Origin: Christensenellaceae bacterium
Lineage (GTDB): Bacteria; Bacillota; Clostridia; Christensenellales; Christensenellaceae
Assembly: GCA_022846035.1 (NCBI GenBank)
Contig: AP025580.1
Location: 806,001 to 870,000, forward strand
Length of the DNA: 64,000 nucleotides
Direction: 5' to 3'
Shown: in pieces, positions 7,542-15,522 of the stretch
How positions within the stretch are numbered: position 1 is the stretch's first letter
Layout of the letters: each line of letters begins with the position of its first letter
Translations under genes and position numbers: made by a program
The notes under the pieces: generated by a model
What the model was told of the DNA's origin: nothing
Seen by the model: only the letters and a program-made list of their open reading frames with translations
The model's database searches: none

Positions 7542-9098
7542 ATGAATAAAGAATGCCTTTTAGGAATCGATATGGGAACGAGCAGCGTAAAGGTTGGACT
7601 GTTCGACCTCAAAGGAGAGCCCATCGCTTTTGCGGACGAAACGTATCCGCTGTATACGCCGAGGTCGGGCTGGGCGGAGCAAAAGGCGGAGGATTGGTGG
7701 AACGCGATCTGCGCGGCCACGCGCGCTCTCATGGAAAAGAGCGGCGCCGATCCGGCGTCGATCATCGGGATGAGCGTGGATACCACGTGCTGCACGGTGC
7801 TGATGGCGGACGAGCATATGAATATCCTGCGTCCGGCAATCATGTGGATGGACGTGCGCGCTTCAAGGCAGGCTAAGGCGATCACGCGGACGGGGAATCC
7901 GGCGCTCAAAATAAACGGCAACGGAACGGGCAATGTATCGGCGGAATCCATGCCGGCAAAGGCGCTGTGGCTGAAAGAAAATGAAAGGGAGCTGTATAAC
8001 AAGGCGAAATACGTATTCGAATGCGTGGACTGGCTGACGCATAAGCTGACGGGAGAGCTGACGGCGAGTATCGATACTACGGCGCCACGCTGGTATTACG
8101 ACCGCCCAGGCGGCGGCTGGCCGGTATCATTTTATGAGGAGATCGGCCTTGGCGACCTGCTTGACAAGTTTCCTAAGGACGTGCTCGATATGGGCGTACG
8201 GGTGGGCAAACTGACAAAGGAAGCGGCGGACGACCTGGGACTTGCGGCAGGGATACCCGTAGGCGAGGGAGGCGCGGACGCGTTTGTGGGCATGATCGGC
8301 CTCAACGTGGTTCGGCCGGGCAGCATTGCGATGATCACGGGCACGTCGCACCTGCTCCTTGGACTGACGGAAAAAGAGATGCACAGCAAGGGAATGTGGG
8401 GGTCGTATCCGGACGCGGTGATTGCGGGGCTGCAGATGATCGAGGGAGGCCAGACTTCGACGGGAGCGGTCGTCAATTGGTTTAAGACAAATTTCTGCGC
8501 CAATATCGAACAGGAGGCAAAGCGCGGGGGAAAAAGCGTCTATGACCTTTTAAACGAGGGGGCGCAAAAGCTGCCCATCGGCGCGGACGGCCTGCTGGCG
8601 CTCGATTATTTCCAGGGCAACCGCACGCCGTACGCCGATCCCGACGTACGGGGCATGTTTTACGGGCTGTCCTTAGGGCATACGCCGTATCACCTGTATC
8701 GGGCGATCATCGAGTCGATCTGCTATGGTACGGAGACGATCATGCAGACTTTCCGCGAGGGAGGTATGCGTCCGGAGGGAATCTATATATCCGGCGGCGC
8801 TGTGAAAAGCGCGTTTTGGACGCAGGCGCACGCGGATGTGTGCAATTTGCCGATCCTGATCCCCAAGGTGACGGAAGCGCCGTGCCTGGGATCGGCGATC
8901 CTCGGCGCGGTGGCGTGCGGGGCGTACGGAAGTATCCAGGAGGCGGCGGAAAACATGGTCGCGATCAAAGGACGGGTCGAGCCGGACCAGGGCAGGCACG
9001 AGGAATACCGTTTTTACTATCAGAAATACATGGAAGCGTACCAGTCGTCTAAGGATTGGATGCATGAGGTTACGACGCACCAGGCGGGAGGCAAATGA
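7542..9098 (+). CDS. FGGY-family carbohydrate kinase (xylulokinase/ribulokinase-like)
   Basis: A 518-aa sugar kinase of two ribonuclease-H-like domains. Visible are the N-terminal phosphate-binding GIDMGTSSVKVG, the sugar-binding WMDVRA region, GGADAFVG with its catalytic-base aspartate, ITGTSH, the FGGY hallmark around GNRTPYADPDVRG, and the adenosine segment ISGGAVKS. It would phosphorylate a ketose or polyol with ATP in the cytoplasm. The exact sugar (xylulose, ribulose or another) cannot be fixed from these motifs. The epimerase directly upstream makes D-ribulose or D-xylulose attractive. Its stop overlaps the next gene, so translation is probably coupled. Confidence 0.9.
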   Translation: MNKECLLGIDMGTSSVKVGLFDLKGEPIAFADETYPLYTPRSGWAEQKAEDWWNAICAATRALMEKSGADPASIIGMSVDTTCCTVLMADEHMNILRPAIMWMDVRASRQAKAITRTGNPALKINGNGTGNVSAESMPAKALWLKENERELYNKAKYVFECVDWLTHKLTGELTASIDTTAPRWYYDRPGGGWPVSFYEEIGLGDLLDKFPKDVLDMGVRVGKLTKEAADDLGLAAGIPVGEGGADAFVGMIGLNVVRPGSIAMITGTSHLLLGLTEKEMHSKGMWGSYPDAVIAGLQMIEGGQTSTGAVVNWFKTNFCANIEQEAKRGGKSVYDLLNEGAQKLPIGADGLLALDYFQGNRTPYADPDVRGMFYGLSLGHTPYHLYRAIIESICYGTETIMQTFREGGMRPEGIYISGGAVKSAFWTQAHADVCNLPILIPKVTEAPCLGSAILGAVACGAYGSIQEAAENMVAIKGRVEPDQGRHEEYRFYYQKYMEAYQSSKDWMHEVTTHQAGGK

Positions 9099-9703
9099 TG
9101 ACAAAAGAGGAATTGGTTGAGCAAATCATTCTCAAGGAATGGAAGATGTTTGACGCCGTAAACAATGTGGGCGGGCGCGCGAGCTGCCAGGATGATTACA
9201 GGACGTTTCACATTATGCGCAGGTCGCAGTTTTCCGCATGGAACAAAAAGACGCTGCAAAGCTATCATAACGATCTGGAAAAGGCCGGAGAGGACGGCAG
9301 GAATCTGGTAAGCGAGAAATACGGCTTTATGATGGAATATACGCATCCGGAAGAATACCAGGCGATTGCGGGAATGCTGACGCCCGTCGGTCCTCAAAAG
9401 CAGGCCTGCATTGAAAAAATAGCGGAAATTTATCTGGAGCAGACGGAAGAATTCATGAAGGAATATCCGAAATTCCTGCGCAGAACGAGGCCCGTTCATG
9501 CGGACGGCGATCCTTATTTTACTTCCATCGAAACATACCTGAAAGGAGAACTGAAAACATATTCGGAGGAAACCCTGCGCTCCTACCTTGAATATTTGCA
9601 TGAACTGCGCGGGGAGGGGAAGAAAATCGTCTATATGATCTTTGAAAACGAGGTGCGCGATTACGGCTACGGAAGCCTTGCGGAGGCGGAAAAAAGCATG
9701 TAA
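9098..9703 (+). CDS. DUF4125-like protein, function unknown
   Basis: A soluble, charged protein of about 201 aa, mostly helical, that I associate with the DUF4125 family. Conserved-looking features are the N-terminal KEELVEQIILKEWKMFDAVNN segment (given here in part as KEWKMFDAVNN), a Cys in RASCQDD, and YTHPEEY in the middle. ATG 9098 is preferred over ATG 9095, as GGGAGG at 9086-9091 is better spaced. It overlaps the kinase stop and ends the importer 1 operon. Nothing in the sequence shows catalysis. Its link with glycyl radical genes here, together with the TPR protein at 14.5 kb, suggests an accessory role. Family assignment is from memory and moderately sure. Confidence 0.6.
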   Translation: MTKEELVEQIILKEWKMFDAVNNVGGRASCQDDYRTFHIMRRSQFSAWNKKTLQSYHNDLEKAGEDGRNLVSEKYGFMMEYTHPEEYQAIAGMLTPVGPQKQACIEKIAEIYLEQTEEFMKEYPKFLRRTRPVHADGDPYFTSIETYLKGELKTYSEETLRSYLEYLHELRGEGKKIVYMIFENEVRDYGYGSLAEAEKSM

Positions 9704-9736
9704 CGCAGGCGGGAAAGATTAAATTCAGAAAACGGC

Positions 9737-9765
9737 TTGACAGATTCAATAATACATGATATTTT
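9737..9765 (+). promoter_or_regulatory. Promoter of the lacI-type gene
   Basis: TTGACA (9737-9742) and TATTTT (9760-9765) are 17 nt apart. The palindrome at 9783-9794 would lie just after the transcription start, a position that fits autorepression. Confidence 0.6.
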
Positions 9766-9782
9766 CTATATAAGAGAGTTAG

Positions 9783-9794
9783 TCAAACGTTTGC
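9783..9794. promoter_or_regulatory. LacI-type operator, autoregulatory
   Basis: TCAAACGTTTGC contains the perfect 10-bp palindrome CAAACGTTTG, between the promoter and the start codon of the LacI gene. The centre CG and flanks are typical of LacI/GalR operators. Confidence 0.65.
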
Positions 9795-9813
9795 TGAAAG
9801 GCGGTCAAGCATT

Positions 9814-10815
9814 ATGCGCGTAACGATCAAAGACATTGCGAAAGCGGCGAATGTGTCGTATTCTACCGTATCGCGCGCGCTTGCGGGACAGCCGCAGATT
9901 CCGGAAGAGACAAGAAATAAAATCCTGGCGCTGGCAAACGAAATGGGCTACACGCCCAATATCCTGGCCAAAGGCCTGGTGACGAAAAGCACCCATACGC
10001 TGGGTATTATCGTTCCGGACATCACAAACCCCTTTTTTCCGGAAGCGATCCAGGGAATCGAGGAGCAGGCAAACAGCTACGGCTACCGCGTATACCTGTG
10101 CAATTCGAACTGGAATATCGAAAAGGAAAAGGAATGCCTGCATAAGCTTTATGGCAGCAGCGTGGATGGGATTATCATTTTTCCATCGTCCGACGACGTA
10201 TCGCACATCATTGATTCGCAGATTAAAATACCGATCGTGTTCGCCAACTATAAACCGGAAAAAGAGAACTGCAGTTATGTAGCCTTTAATGATTTCGAGG
10301 GCGCAAGCAGCGCGGTGGAATATCTCATTAAGCTCGGGCACAGGAACATCGTTTTCATGGGCGGTCTTAAAACCAACAGGTCCAACATGGAGCGTATAGG
10401 CGGCTATAAGGCGGTTATGAAAAAGCACGGGATACCGGTGAGGCCGGACTATATCCTGCACGGCGAATATAAGCAGTCGAGCGGCTACGAGCTGACCAAA
10501 AAACTGCTTCTGAGCAGCGAGCTGCCTACAGCGATCATCGCCGGCGACGATATTATGGCGCTGGGCGTGATCCAGGCGATCGAGGAATTCGGCCTGCACG
10601 TCCCTAAGGATATATCGGTTATAGGATTCGACGACATTTCTTATGCGTCCCTTGATAAAATCCAGTTAACGACCGTATGCATGCCGAGGCAGGATATGGG
10701 GCAGGCAAGCGTCGAGCTGTTGATGGAGCAGATACAGAATCCACAGAATCACGAAGCCAGAAATAAGATTCTGGAAACGGAGCTTATTGTCAGAAAGACC
10801 TGCAAAGGGATTTAA
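9814..10815 (+). CDS. LacI-family transcriptional regulator
   Basis: A 333-aa repressor. The N-terminal DNA-binding domain is canonical: TIKDIAKAANVSYSTVSRAL for the helix-turn-helix, then the hinge helix near LANEMGYTPN. The rest is a periplasmic-binding-like effector domain (TLGIIVPDITNPFF onward; second lobe with AIIAGDDIMALG and DISVIGFDD). It would bind a sugar or sugar phosphate and release its operators. Palindromes of one sequence class lie before this gene, before importer 1 and twice before the downstream activase gene, so it likely controls all three units. It stands between its own promoter and the operators of the next operon. Confidence 0.95.
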   Translation: MRVTIKDIAKAANVSYSTVSRALAGQPQIPEETRNKILALANEMGYTPNILAKGLVTKSTHTLGIIVPDITNPFFPEAIQGIEEQANSYGYRVYLCNSNWNIEKEKECLHKLYGSSVDGIIIFPSSDDVSHIIDSQIKIPIVFANYKPEKENCSYVAFNDFEGASSAVEYLIKLGHRNIVFMGGLKTNRSNMERIGGYKAVMKKHGIPVRPDYILHGEYKQSSGYELTKKLLLSSELPTAIIAGDDIMALGVIQAIEEFGLHVPKDISVIGFDDISYASLDKIQLTTVCMPRQDMGQASVELLMEQIQNPQNHEARNKILETELIVRKTCKGI

Positions 10816-10830
10816 ATTTTTTTAGGCATT

Positions 10831-10866
10831 TAGCAAACGTTTGCGTAAAGCTAGCAAACGTTTGCG
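10831..10866. promoter_or_regulatory. Tandem LacI-type operators before the GRE1 operon
   Basis: Two identical 15-mers, TAGCAAACGTTTGCG, start at 10831 and 10852. Each contains the perfect 12-bp palindrome GCAAACGTTTGC (10833-10844 and 10854-10865). Their centres are 21 bp apart, two helical turns, so two dimers would sit on one DNA face. The palindrome differs from a CcpA cre site at several conserved positions. Confidence 0.75.
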
Positions 10867-10913
10867 CGAAAAATAAGGAATATTTCAAAAAACGGTGGAG
10901 AGAGGTAATTATT

Positions 10914-11813
10914 ATGAAAGGCTATATTTCGACGATCAGGCGATATTCGCGATATGACGGGCCGGGCATTCGGACGACGGTATTTTTAAAGGGCTGCCCT
11001 TTGCGCTGCAGATGGTGCAGCAGCCCGCAAACCTGGACTTTGAAGCCGAATCCGGTATTTCTGGCGGCCAAATGCATTGGTTGCGGCAAGTGCCTTGAGG
11101 CATGCGAATACGGCGCGATCGACATGAGCGGCCAAAGGCACCGCATTATATACGACAAATGCACCGCCTGCGGAAAATGCGCTCAGGCCTGCCCGCCGCA
11201 GGCAATCAGGATGGACGGCAAAGAAATGACGGCGGAAGAGGTCGTAGAGGTAGTCAGGCGGGATTCTTCCTATTATCGTTCGACGGGCGGCGGCGTCACG
11301 GTTTCGGGCGGCGAGATTCTTACACAGCCGGATTTTACGGCCGAGATATTGCGGATCGCGGGAGAAGCGGGAATCCATACCTGTATTGAAACAAGCGGAT
11401 ACGGCGACTGGGAGAAGCTGGAAGCCATTTTAAAGCAGACTAAGATCGCTTATATCGACTTAAAGCATATGGACAGCGAGCGGCATAAGGAACTGACAGG
11501 GCTGCCAAACGACAGGATTATCGAGAATATCAAACGGGCGGCGGCTTCGGGGCTGTGCCGCGTGGTGCTCGACCTGCCGGCGATCCCGGGGCTTAACGAT
11601 ACCAGGGAAAATATGAAAGCGATGGCCGAATTTATGCACAGCATAGGGCTCAAGGATTTGAAATACTTAAACTTCCATAAGCTGGGCCAGCATGAATATG
11701 AGGAACTCGGCATGGAATATCCGGTCAAGGACCTGGAATCAAATACGCCTGAGAAAGATGAGGAGAACAAGGAATATTTCAGAGAACTGGGCATCAATAT
11801 CGTCACGGAATGA
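10914..11813 (+). CDS. Glycyl radical enzyme activase 1 (radical SAM)
   Basis: A 299-aa activase that would use S-adenosylmethionine and a [4Fe-4S] cluster to place the glycyl radical on GRE1. The radical SAM cluster motif is Cys28-x3-Cys32-x2-Cys35, preceded by DGPGIRTTVFLKG, and the SAM-binding VSGGE follows. Between them lies a two-cluster ferredoxin insert with Cys54/57/60/64 and Cys83/86/89/93, as in activases of dehydratases and decarboxylases rather than of pyruvate formate-lyase. The start follows GGAGAGAGG. The activase gene precedes its enzyme by 100 nt, the reverse of the order in the GRE2 operon. Confidence 0.93.
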   Translation: MKGYISTIRRYSRYDGPGIRTTVFLKGCPLRCRWCSSPQTWTLKPNPVFLAAKCIGCGKCLEACEYGAIDMSGQRHRIIYDKCTACGKCAQACPPQAIRMDGKEMTAEEVVEVVRRDSSYYRSTGGGVTVSGGEILTQPDFTAEILRIAGEAGIHTCIETSGYGDWEKLEAILKQTKIAYIDLKHMDSERHKELTGLPNDRIIENIKRAAASGLCRVVLDLPAIPGLNDTRENMKAMAEFMHSIGLKDLKYLNFHKLGQHEYEELGMEYPVKDLESNTPEKDEENKEYFRELGINIVTE

Positions 11814-11913
11814 CAGGCGTTATAAAATACGGTCGCATATTGTGCTGCTTATGAGGAAAGGGCAGCGCTTCAATTATCAACAAATCATCGGACAAAACGA
11901 AAGGAGAATGATT

Positions 11914-14373
11914 ATGTTATTTACTCAGAAACCTTACAAGGTACGCAAAAGAGAAGAAGAGACACCGAGGATCAACGCTCTCAAGAAAAGATTTTTAGAG
12001 GACAAGTTTTATGTGGATGTGCAGAGGGCGCGCCTGGTGACACAATCCTACAAAGAGTCGGAGGGCCAGCCGATGGTAATCCGCCGCGCGCTTGCTTTCA
12101 AAGCGGTTATGGAGGGCCTTGACTGCGCGATCCGCCCGGGCGAGCTGATCGTCGGCTCACAGAGCGGCGTTACCAACAGGAGCTGCAGTGTTTTTCCGGA
12201 ATCCCGCGTGAACTTTATCAGGGAAGAGATCGACGATTTCGAAACGCGCGCGACGGACAGGTTTATCGTGACCCCCGAAGTGAAAAAAGAATTGCTGGAG
12301 GACATCATTCCCTACTGGGAAGATAAGTGCCTGTATTCCAACATGCTCAAAGCTCTGCCGGACGAAACGCGCCGCCATCAGCTTGCGGAGAACCAGGTAA
12401 TCAACGGCTGGTGCGCATTCGGCAACGGCCCCGGACACTATGTGCCGGATCATGAGAACCTGCTGAAAATGGGCCTTAAGGGCAAACGCGAGCAGGCGGA
12501 AAAGGTCCTGGCGTCGCTTGACATGTGCGACAAAGACGGCGTACAGAAAATGAACGACTTAAAGGCTATGATCATCAGTATCGACGCTGCTATCGCGTTT
12601 GCGCACAGGTATGCGGCAAAAGCGCGCGAAATGGCGGCTGAGGAGACGGATGAAAAGCGTAAGGCGGAGCTTTTAAGGATTGCCGATACGTGCGAATGGG
12701 TACCGGAAAATCCGGCGCGCAATTTCTATGAGGCGACTCAGTTCGTATGGTTTACGGAATTGATTACACAGCTCGAGGCAAACGGCGTTTCCATCGCGCC
12801 CGGTAACTTTGACCGCTATATGCTTCCTTACTATGAAAAGGACCTGGCGGAGGGAACCGAAACGCAGGAATCCATCGCCGAATACCTTGGATGCTTCTAT
12901 ATCAAGCTGGCGGAAATGGTTATCCTCTACGATACGCAGCAGGCTACGTTTATCGCGAACTTCTCCATGGGCGAGCACATGAGCCTGGGCGGTACGGACA
13001 AATACGGACGGGACATCACCAACGAACTTTCGTATGTCTGCCTGCAGGCGCAGATGGACGTAGGTCTGTTCCAGCCGAATATGTCGGTGCGTTGGCATAA
13101 CAAGTGCGATGATAACCTGATCAAGGAAGCGATGCGCGTCGTAAGCGTGCGCAACGCGATTCCGCAGATTATCAACGACGAAATGTTCGTGAAATCGCTT
13201 CTTGCCCGCGGGATACCGATCGACGAGGCGCGCGGCTATGCCTGCGCCGGCTGTTCCGAGGTACAGATACCGGGCAAGACGGCCAGCCTGCTGATGATTT
13301 GGGTAAGCGACCTCAAGGTTCTTGAGATGGCGCTCAACAACGGCCGTGACCAGCTTACAGGCAAGCAGTATGGTCCCAAGACGGGCGAGGTGGAAGACTT
13401 TAAGTCCATCGACGACGTCATCAAGGCATACGAGACGCAGATGCGGTATTTCTACAAACAGGCTTCCATCCTCATGAACACGGAAGTAAACGTACACAAA
13501 AACGTGATGCCTCTGCCGTGGATGTCCGTTACCAACGGAACGTGCATTGAAAAGGCTACGGAAATCTGGCATGGCGGCGCGGAATACTACTGGACGTCGA
13601 TGATCGGCGTCGTCGGCATGGCCAACGTAGGAAACTCCCTGGCGGCGATCCAAAAGATCTGCTTCGAGGACCAGAAATATACGCTCAAAGAAGTCATGGA
13701 CGCTTGCCGCGTAAACTTTGATGGACATGAGGATATGCGCCAGATCCTGCTTAACGTTGACAAATACGGCAACGATGTGGACTGGGTCGACGAGATCACG
13801 GCGGATATGATGAACCTTTCGTATGAGCTGAGCCAGAAATATATTGACGACAACGGCGTAGAGCATGAGTTCAAGGACCCGCGCGGCGGAAAGCTTCCGC
13901 GTTCTATGTGGCCTTCCTACCTGACGGTTTCGGCCAACACGGCTTACGGAAAATACTGCGGCGCAAGTCCGGACGGACGTCTGGCGACGACACCGTGCAA
14001 CGACAGCGTATGCCCGACGCAGGGTTCGGATACGCAGGGCCTGACGGCAATGCTCAACTCTGTCTCCAAGCTGGACCAGACACAGGCGACGGGCGGCATT
14101 ATCTTCAACGTGAAATTCTCGCCCGACGCGCTTTCCACGGAAGATGCGCTTGACGATTCCGTTGAGATCATCAAGTCCTATTTCCGCAACAACGGCGCGC
14201 AGATCCAGTTCCAGGTAACCTCGCACAAGACGCTGCGCGCGGCCCAGGAACGTCCCGAGGAATACAGGGACCTGATGGTGCGTATCACGGGATATGCCGC
14301 ATTGTTTACGGAAATCGTCAAAGACGTTCAGGACGAACTGATTTCGCGTACGCAATTCGAAGAAGTAAGGTAA
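11914..14373 (+). CDS. Glycyl radical enzyme 1, substrate unknown
   Basis: A glycyl radical enzyme of 819 aa. The C-terminal radical loop RITGYAALF places the radical on Gly793. The thiyl cysteine is Cys447 in CAGCSEVQIPG, with Glu449 two residues on, as in dehydratases, choline lyase and decarboxylases (GCVE), but with Ser in place of Val. GHYVPDHENLLKMGLKG near residue 170 matches the region holding a catalytic histidine in glycerol dehydratase. At the position 14 residues after the cysteine, where diol dehydratases have an aspartate, there is a methionine. ATG 11914 is chosen for AAGGAG 7 nt upstream; a far-upstream in-frame start would overlap the activase gene. Neighbouring sugar genes suggest a polyol or sugar substrate, but this is inference. 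Confidence 0.93.
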   Translation: MLFTQKPYKVRKREEETPRINALKKRFLEDKFYVDVQRARLVTQSYKESEGQPMVIRRALAFKAVMEGLDCAIRPGELIVGSQSGVTNRSCSVFPESRVNFIREEIDDFETRATDRFIVTPEVKKELLEDIIPYWEDKCLYSNMLKALPDETRRHQLAENQVINGWCAFGNGPGHYVPDHENLLKMGLKGKREQAEKVLASLDMCDKDGVQKMNDLKAMIISIDAAIAFAHRYAAKAREMAAEETDEKRKAELLRIADTCEWVPENPARNFYEATQFVWFTELITQLEANGVSIAPGNFDRYMLPYYEKDLAEGTETQESIAEYLGCFYIKLAEMVILYDTQQATFIANFSMGEHMSLGGTDKYGRDITNELSYVCLQAQMDVGLFQPNMSVRWHNKCDDNLIKEAMRVVSVRNAIPQIINDEMFVKSLLARGIPIDEARGYACAGCSEVQIPGKTASLLMIWVSDLKVLEMALNNGRDQLTGKQYGPKTGEVEDFKSIDDVIKAYETQMRYFYKQASILMNTEVNVHKNVMPLPWMSVTNGTCIEKATEIWHGGAEYYWTSMIGVVGMANVGNSLAAIQKICFEDQKYTLKEVMDACRVNFDGHEDMRQILLNVDKYGNDVDWVDEITADMMNLSYELSQKYIDDNGVEHEFKDPRGGKLPRSMWPSYLTVSANTAYGKYCGASPDGRLATTPCNDSVCPTQGSDTQGLTAMLNSVSKLDQTQATGGIIFNVKFSPDALSTEDALDDSVEIIKSYFRNNGAQIQFQVTSHKTLRAAQERPEEYRDLMVRITGYAALFTEIVKDVQDELISRTQFEEVR

Positions 14374-14409
14374 CATAAGCTGGCAGCCTGCGGGCTGCAG
14401 GGGAAACGG

Positions 14410-14447
14410 ACGGGAACGCTCCTTAAGAAAGGGCGCTCCCGTTTTTT
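14410..14447 (+). terminator. Terminator or attenuator after GRE1
   Basis: ACGGGAACGC pairs with GCGCTCCCGT with one mismatch, followed by six T. A second stem, GCAGCC/GGCTGC at 14383-14398, precedes it. The next gene starts 15 nt later with its own ribosome binding site, so this may lower rather than abolish TPR expression. Confidence 0.7.
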
Positions 14448-14462
14448 GAAAGGAGCATAGAT

Positions 14463-15380
14463 ATGCTGAACGAATTTTACCAGAAGCTGGAAGAAAAATA
14501 TGCCACGGGCAATCCGCAGGAAGTGGAGAATTTCCTGCTGGACGAAACAAAATGCCATTTCCTGTGCTGCGGCAAAACGGACGATGTGCAGGTCGCGGTA
14601 TATAATGAGCTGGGCTCTTTTTACATGAACCAGGGAAAAGTCCTGCAGGCGATCGACCAGTTTAAGGCGGCGAGGGATTTTGTGGCCACCCTTTGCGGGT
14701 CGGAATCGCCGGAATATGCGACGGTCGTCGGCAACCTGGCGGACGCCTACCGCCTTGGAGACGAAGATGAAAAGGCGCTGCAAAGCTATAAAGAAGCGCT
14801 GGGAGTCTACGAGAGAACGACAGGCAAGGACAGTTATCTTTATGCATCCGCGCTCAATAACGTGGCCTTGCTGTATACAAAAATGAAACGGTTCGAAGAA
14901 GCGGAGCGCTCGCTCGCGGGGGTGCTGGAACTGACAAATGAATATGCGGAGCTCAAGCCTGAGCAGGCCATCGCGCTTACCAACCTCGCGACCCTTTATA
15001 TGTGCCAGGGAAAAAACGGCGAGGCAACGGAATATTTAAAACAGGCGATCGGCGTTTATGCTTCGCTGCCTGAAGAATGCAGGATCCACCTCGCTGCCGC
15101 CTATAACACGATGGGGGATTTGCAGGTAAAGCAGGGCGAGCGTAAAGCGGCAAAAGAAGCGTATATAAGCGCGAAAGACCTGACAAAGCAGTTTTACGGA
15201 AAGAACACGGAATATGCGATCGCGTGCAAAAAGCTGGCAATGCTTGCGAAAAGCGACGGCGAGAAACAGGAAGCCAAAGAATATGTAACCGAAGCGCTGG
15301 ATATTTTAAAAAGCCTGGGGCTGGAAGAAAAGGAAATCTATGCGGATACCAAAAAACTGGCGGACGCGATTGAAGCGTAA
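14463..15380 (+). CDS. Tetratricopeptide-repeat protein
   Basis: A soluble 305-aa all-helical protein built of about six or seven 34- to 42-residue repeats. Recognisable units include AVYNELGSFYMNQGKVLQA, ATVVGNLADAYRLGDEDEKA, ASALNNVALLYTKMKRFEEA and ALTNLATLYMCQGKNGEA, the kinesin-light-chain-like TPR pattern. Such proteins are scaffolds. It follows GRE1 with AAAGGAG 9 nt before the ATG, so an interaction with GRE1, its activase or the DUF4125-like protein is possible. No catalytic motif is visible. Confidence 0.85.
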   Translation: MLNEFYQKLEEKYATGNPQEVENFLLDETKCHFLCCGKTDDVQVAVYNELGSFYMNQGKVLQAIDQFKAARDFVATLCGSESPEYATVVGNLADAYRLGDEDEKALQSYKEALGVYERTTGKDSYLYASALNNVALLYTKMKRFEEAERSLAGVLELTNEYAELKPEQAIALTNLATLYMCQGKNGEATEYLKQAIGVYASLPEECRIHLAAAYNTMGDLQVKQGERKAAKEAYISAKDLTKQFYGKNTEYAIACKKLAMLAKSDGEKQEAKEYVTEALDILKSLGLEEKEIYADTKKLADAIEA

Positions 15381-15473
15381 GGAAAAACAGGCGGCTTGCG
15401 CCAAGGGCTGCGGCAAAACTTTTTGAGCACGACGTCCGGTAGCCGGTGAGCCGACAAGATGGGTCGTAAATAG
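15381..15473. other. GC-rich noncoding stretch with short pairings, unexplained
   Basis: Ninety-three bases between the TPR gene and the shared terminator contain ACGAC/GTCGT around CGGTGAGCCG and a TTTTT run after a TGCGGC segment. No convincing gene lies on either strand. It looks more structured than ordinary spacer and may be a small RNA or a dispersed repeat. Confidence 0.3.
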
Positions 15474-15506
15474 AAAACCCCTGCTTTTATAAAAGCGGGG
15501 GGTTTT
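15474..15506. terminator. Bidirectional terminator between TPR gene and AraC-type gene
   Basis: AAAACCCC pairs with GGGGTTTT and GCTTTT with AAAAGC, with a small internal loop. Runs of A and T flank both sides, so it can serve both convergent genes. Confidence 0.8.
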
Positions 15507-15522
15507 CATAATCGCAAATGTC

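Noticed and set aside
10831-10866. CcpA cre sites instead of LacI operators
   Set aside because: The palindrome shares the central CG but misses several conserved cre positions, and the sites cluster around a LacI gene and its neighbours.
11692-11913. Upstream in-frame start for GRE1
   Set aside because: It would overlap the activase gene by 120 nt and encode a shadow peptide; AAGGAG marks the start at 11914.
12673-14550. A 625-codon open frame antisense to GRE1
   Set aside because: No ribosome binding site, arginine/histidine-rich composition typical of a shadow frame, and the opposite strand encodes a clear glycyl radical enzyme with all motifs.
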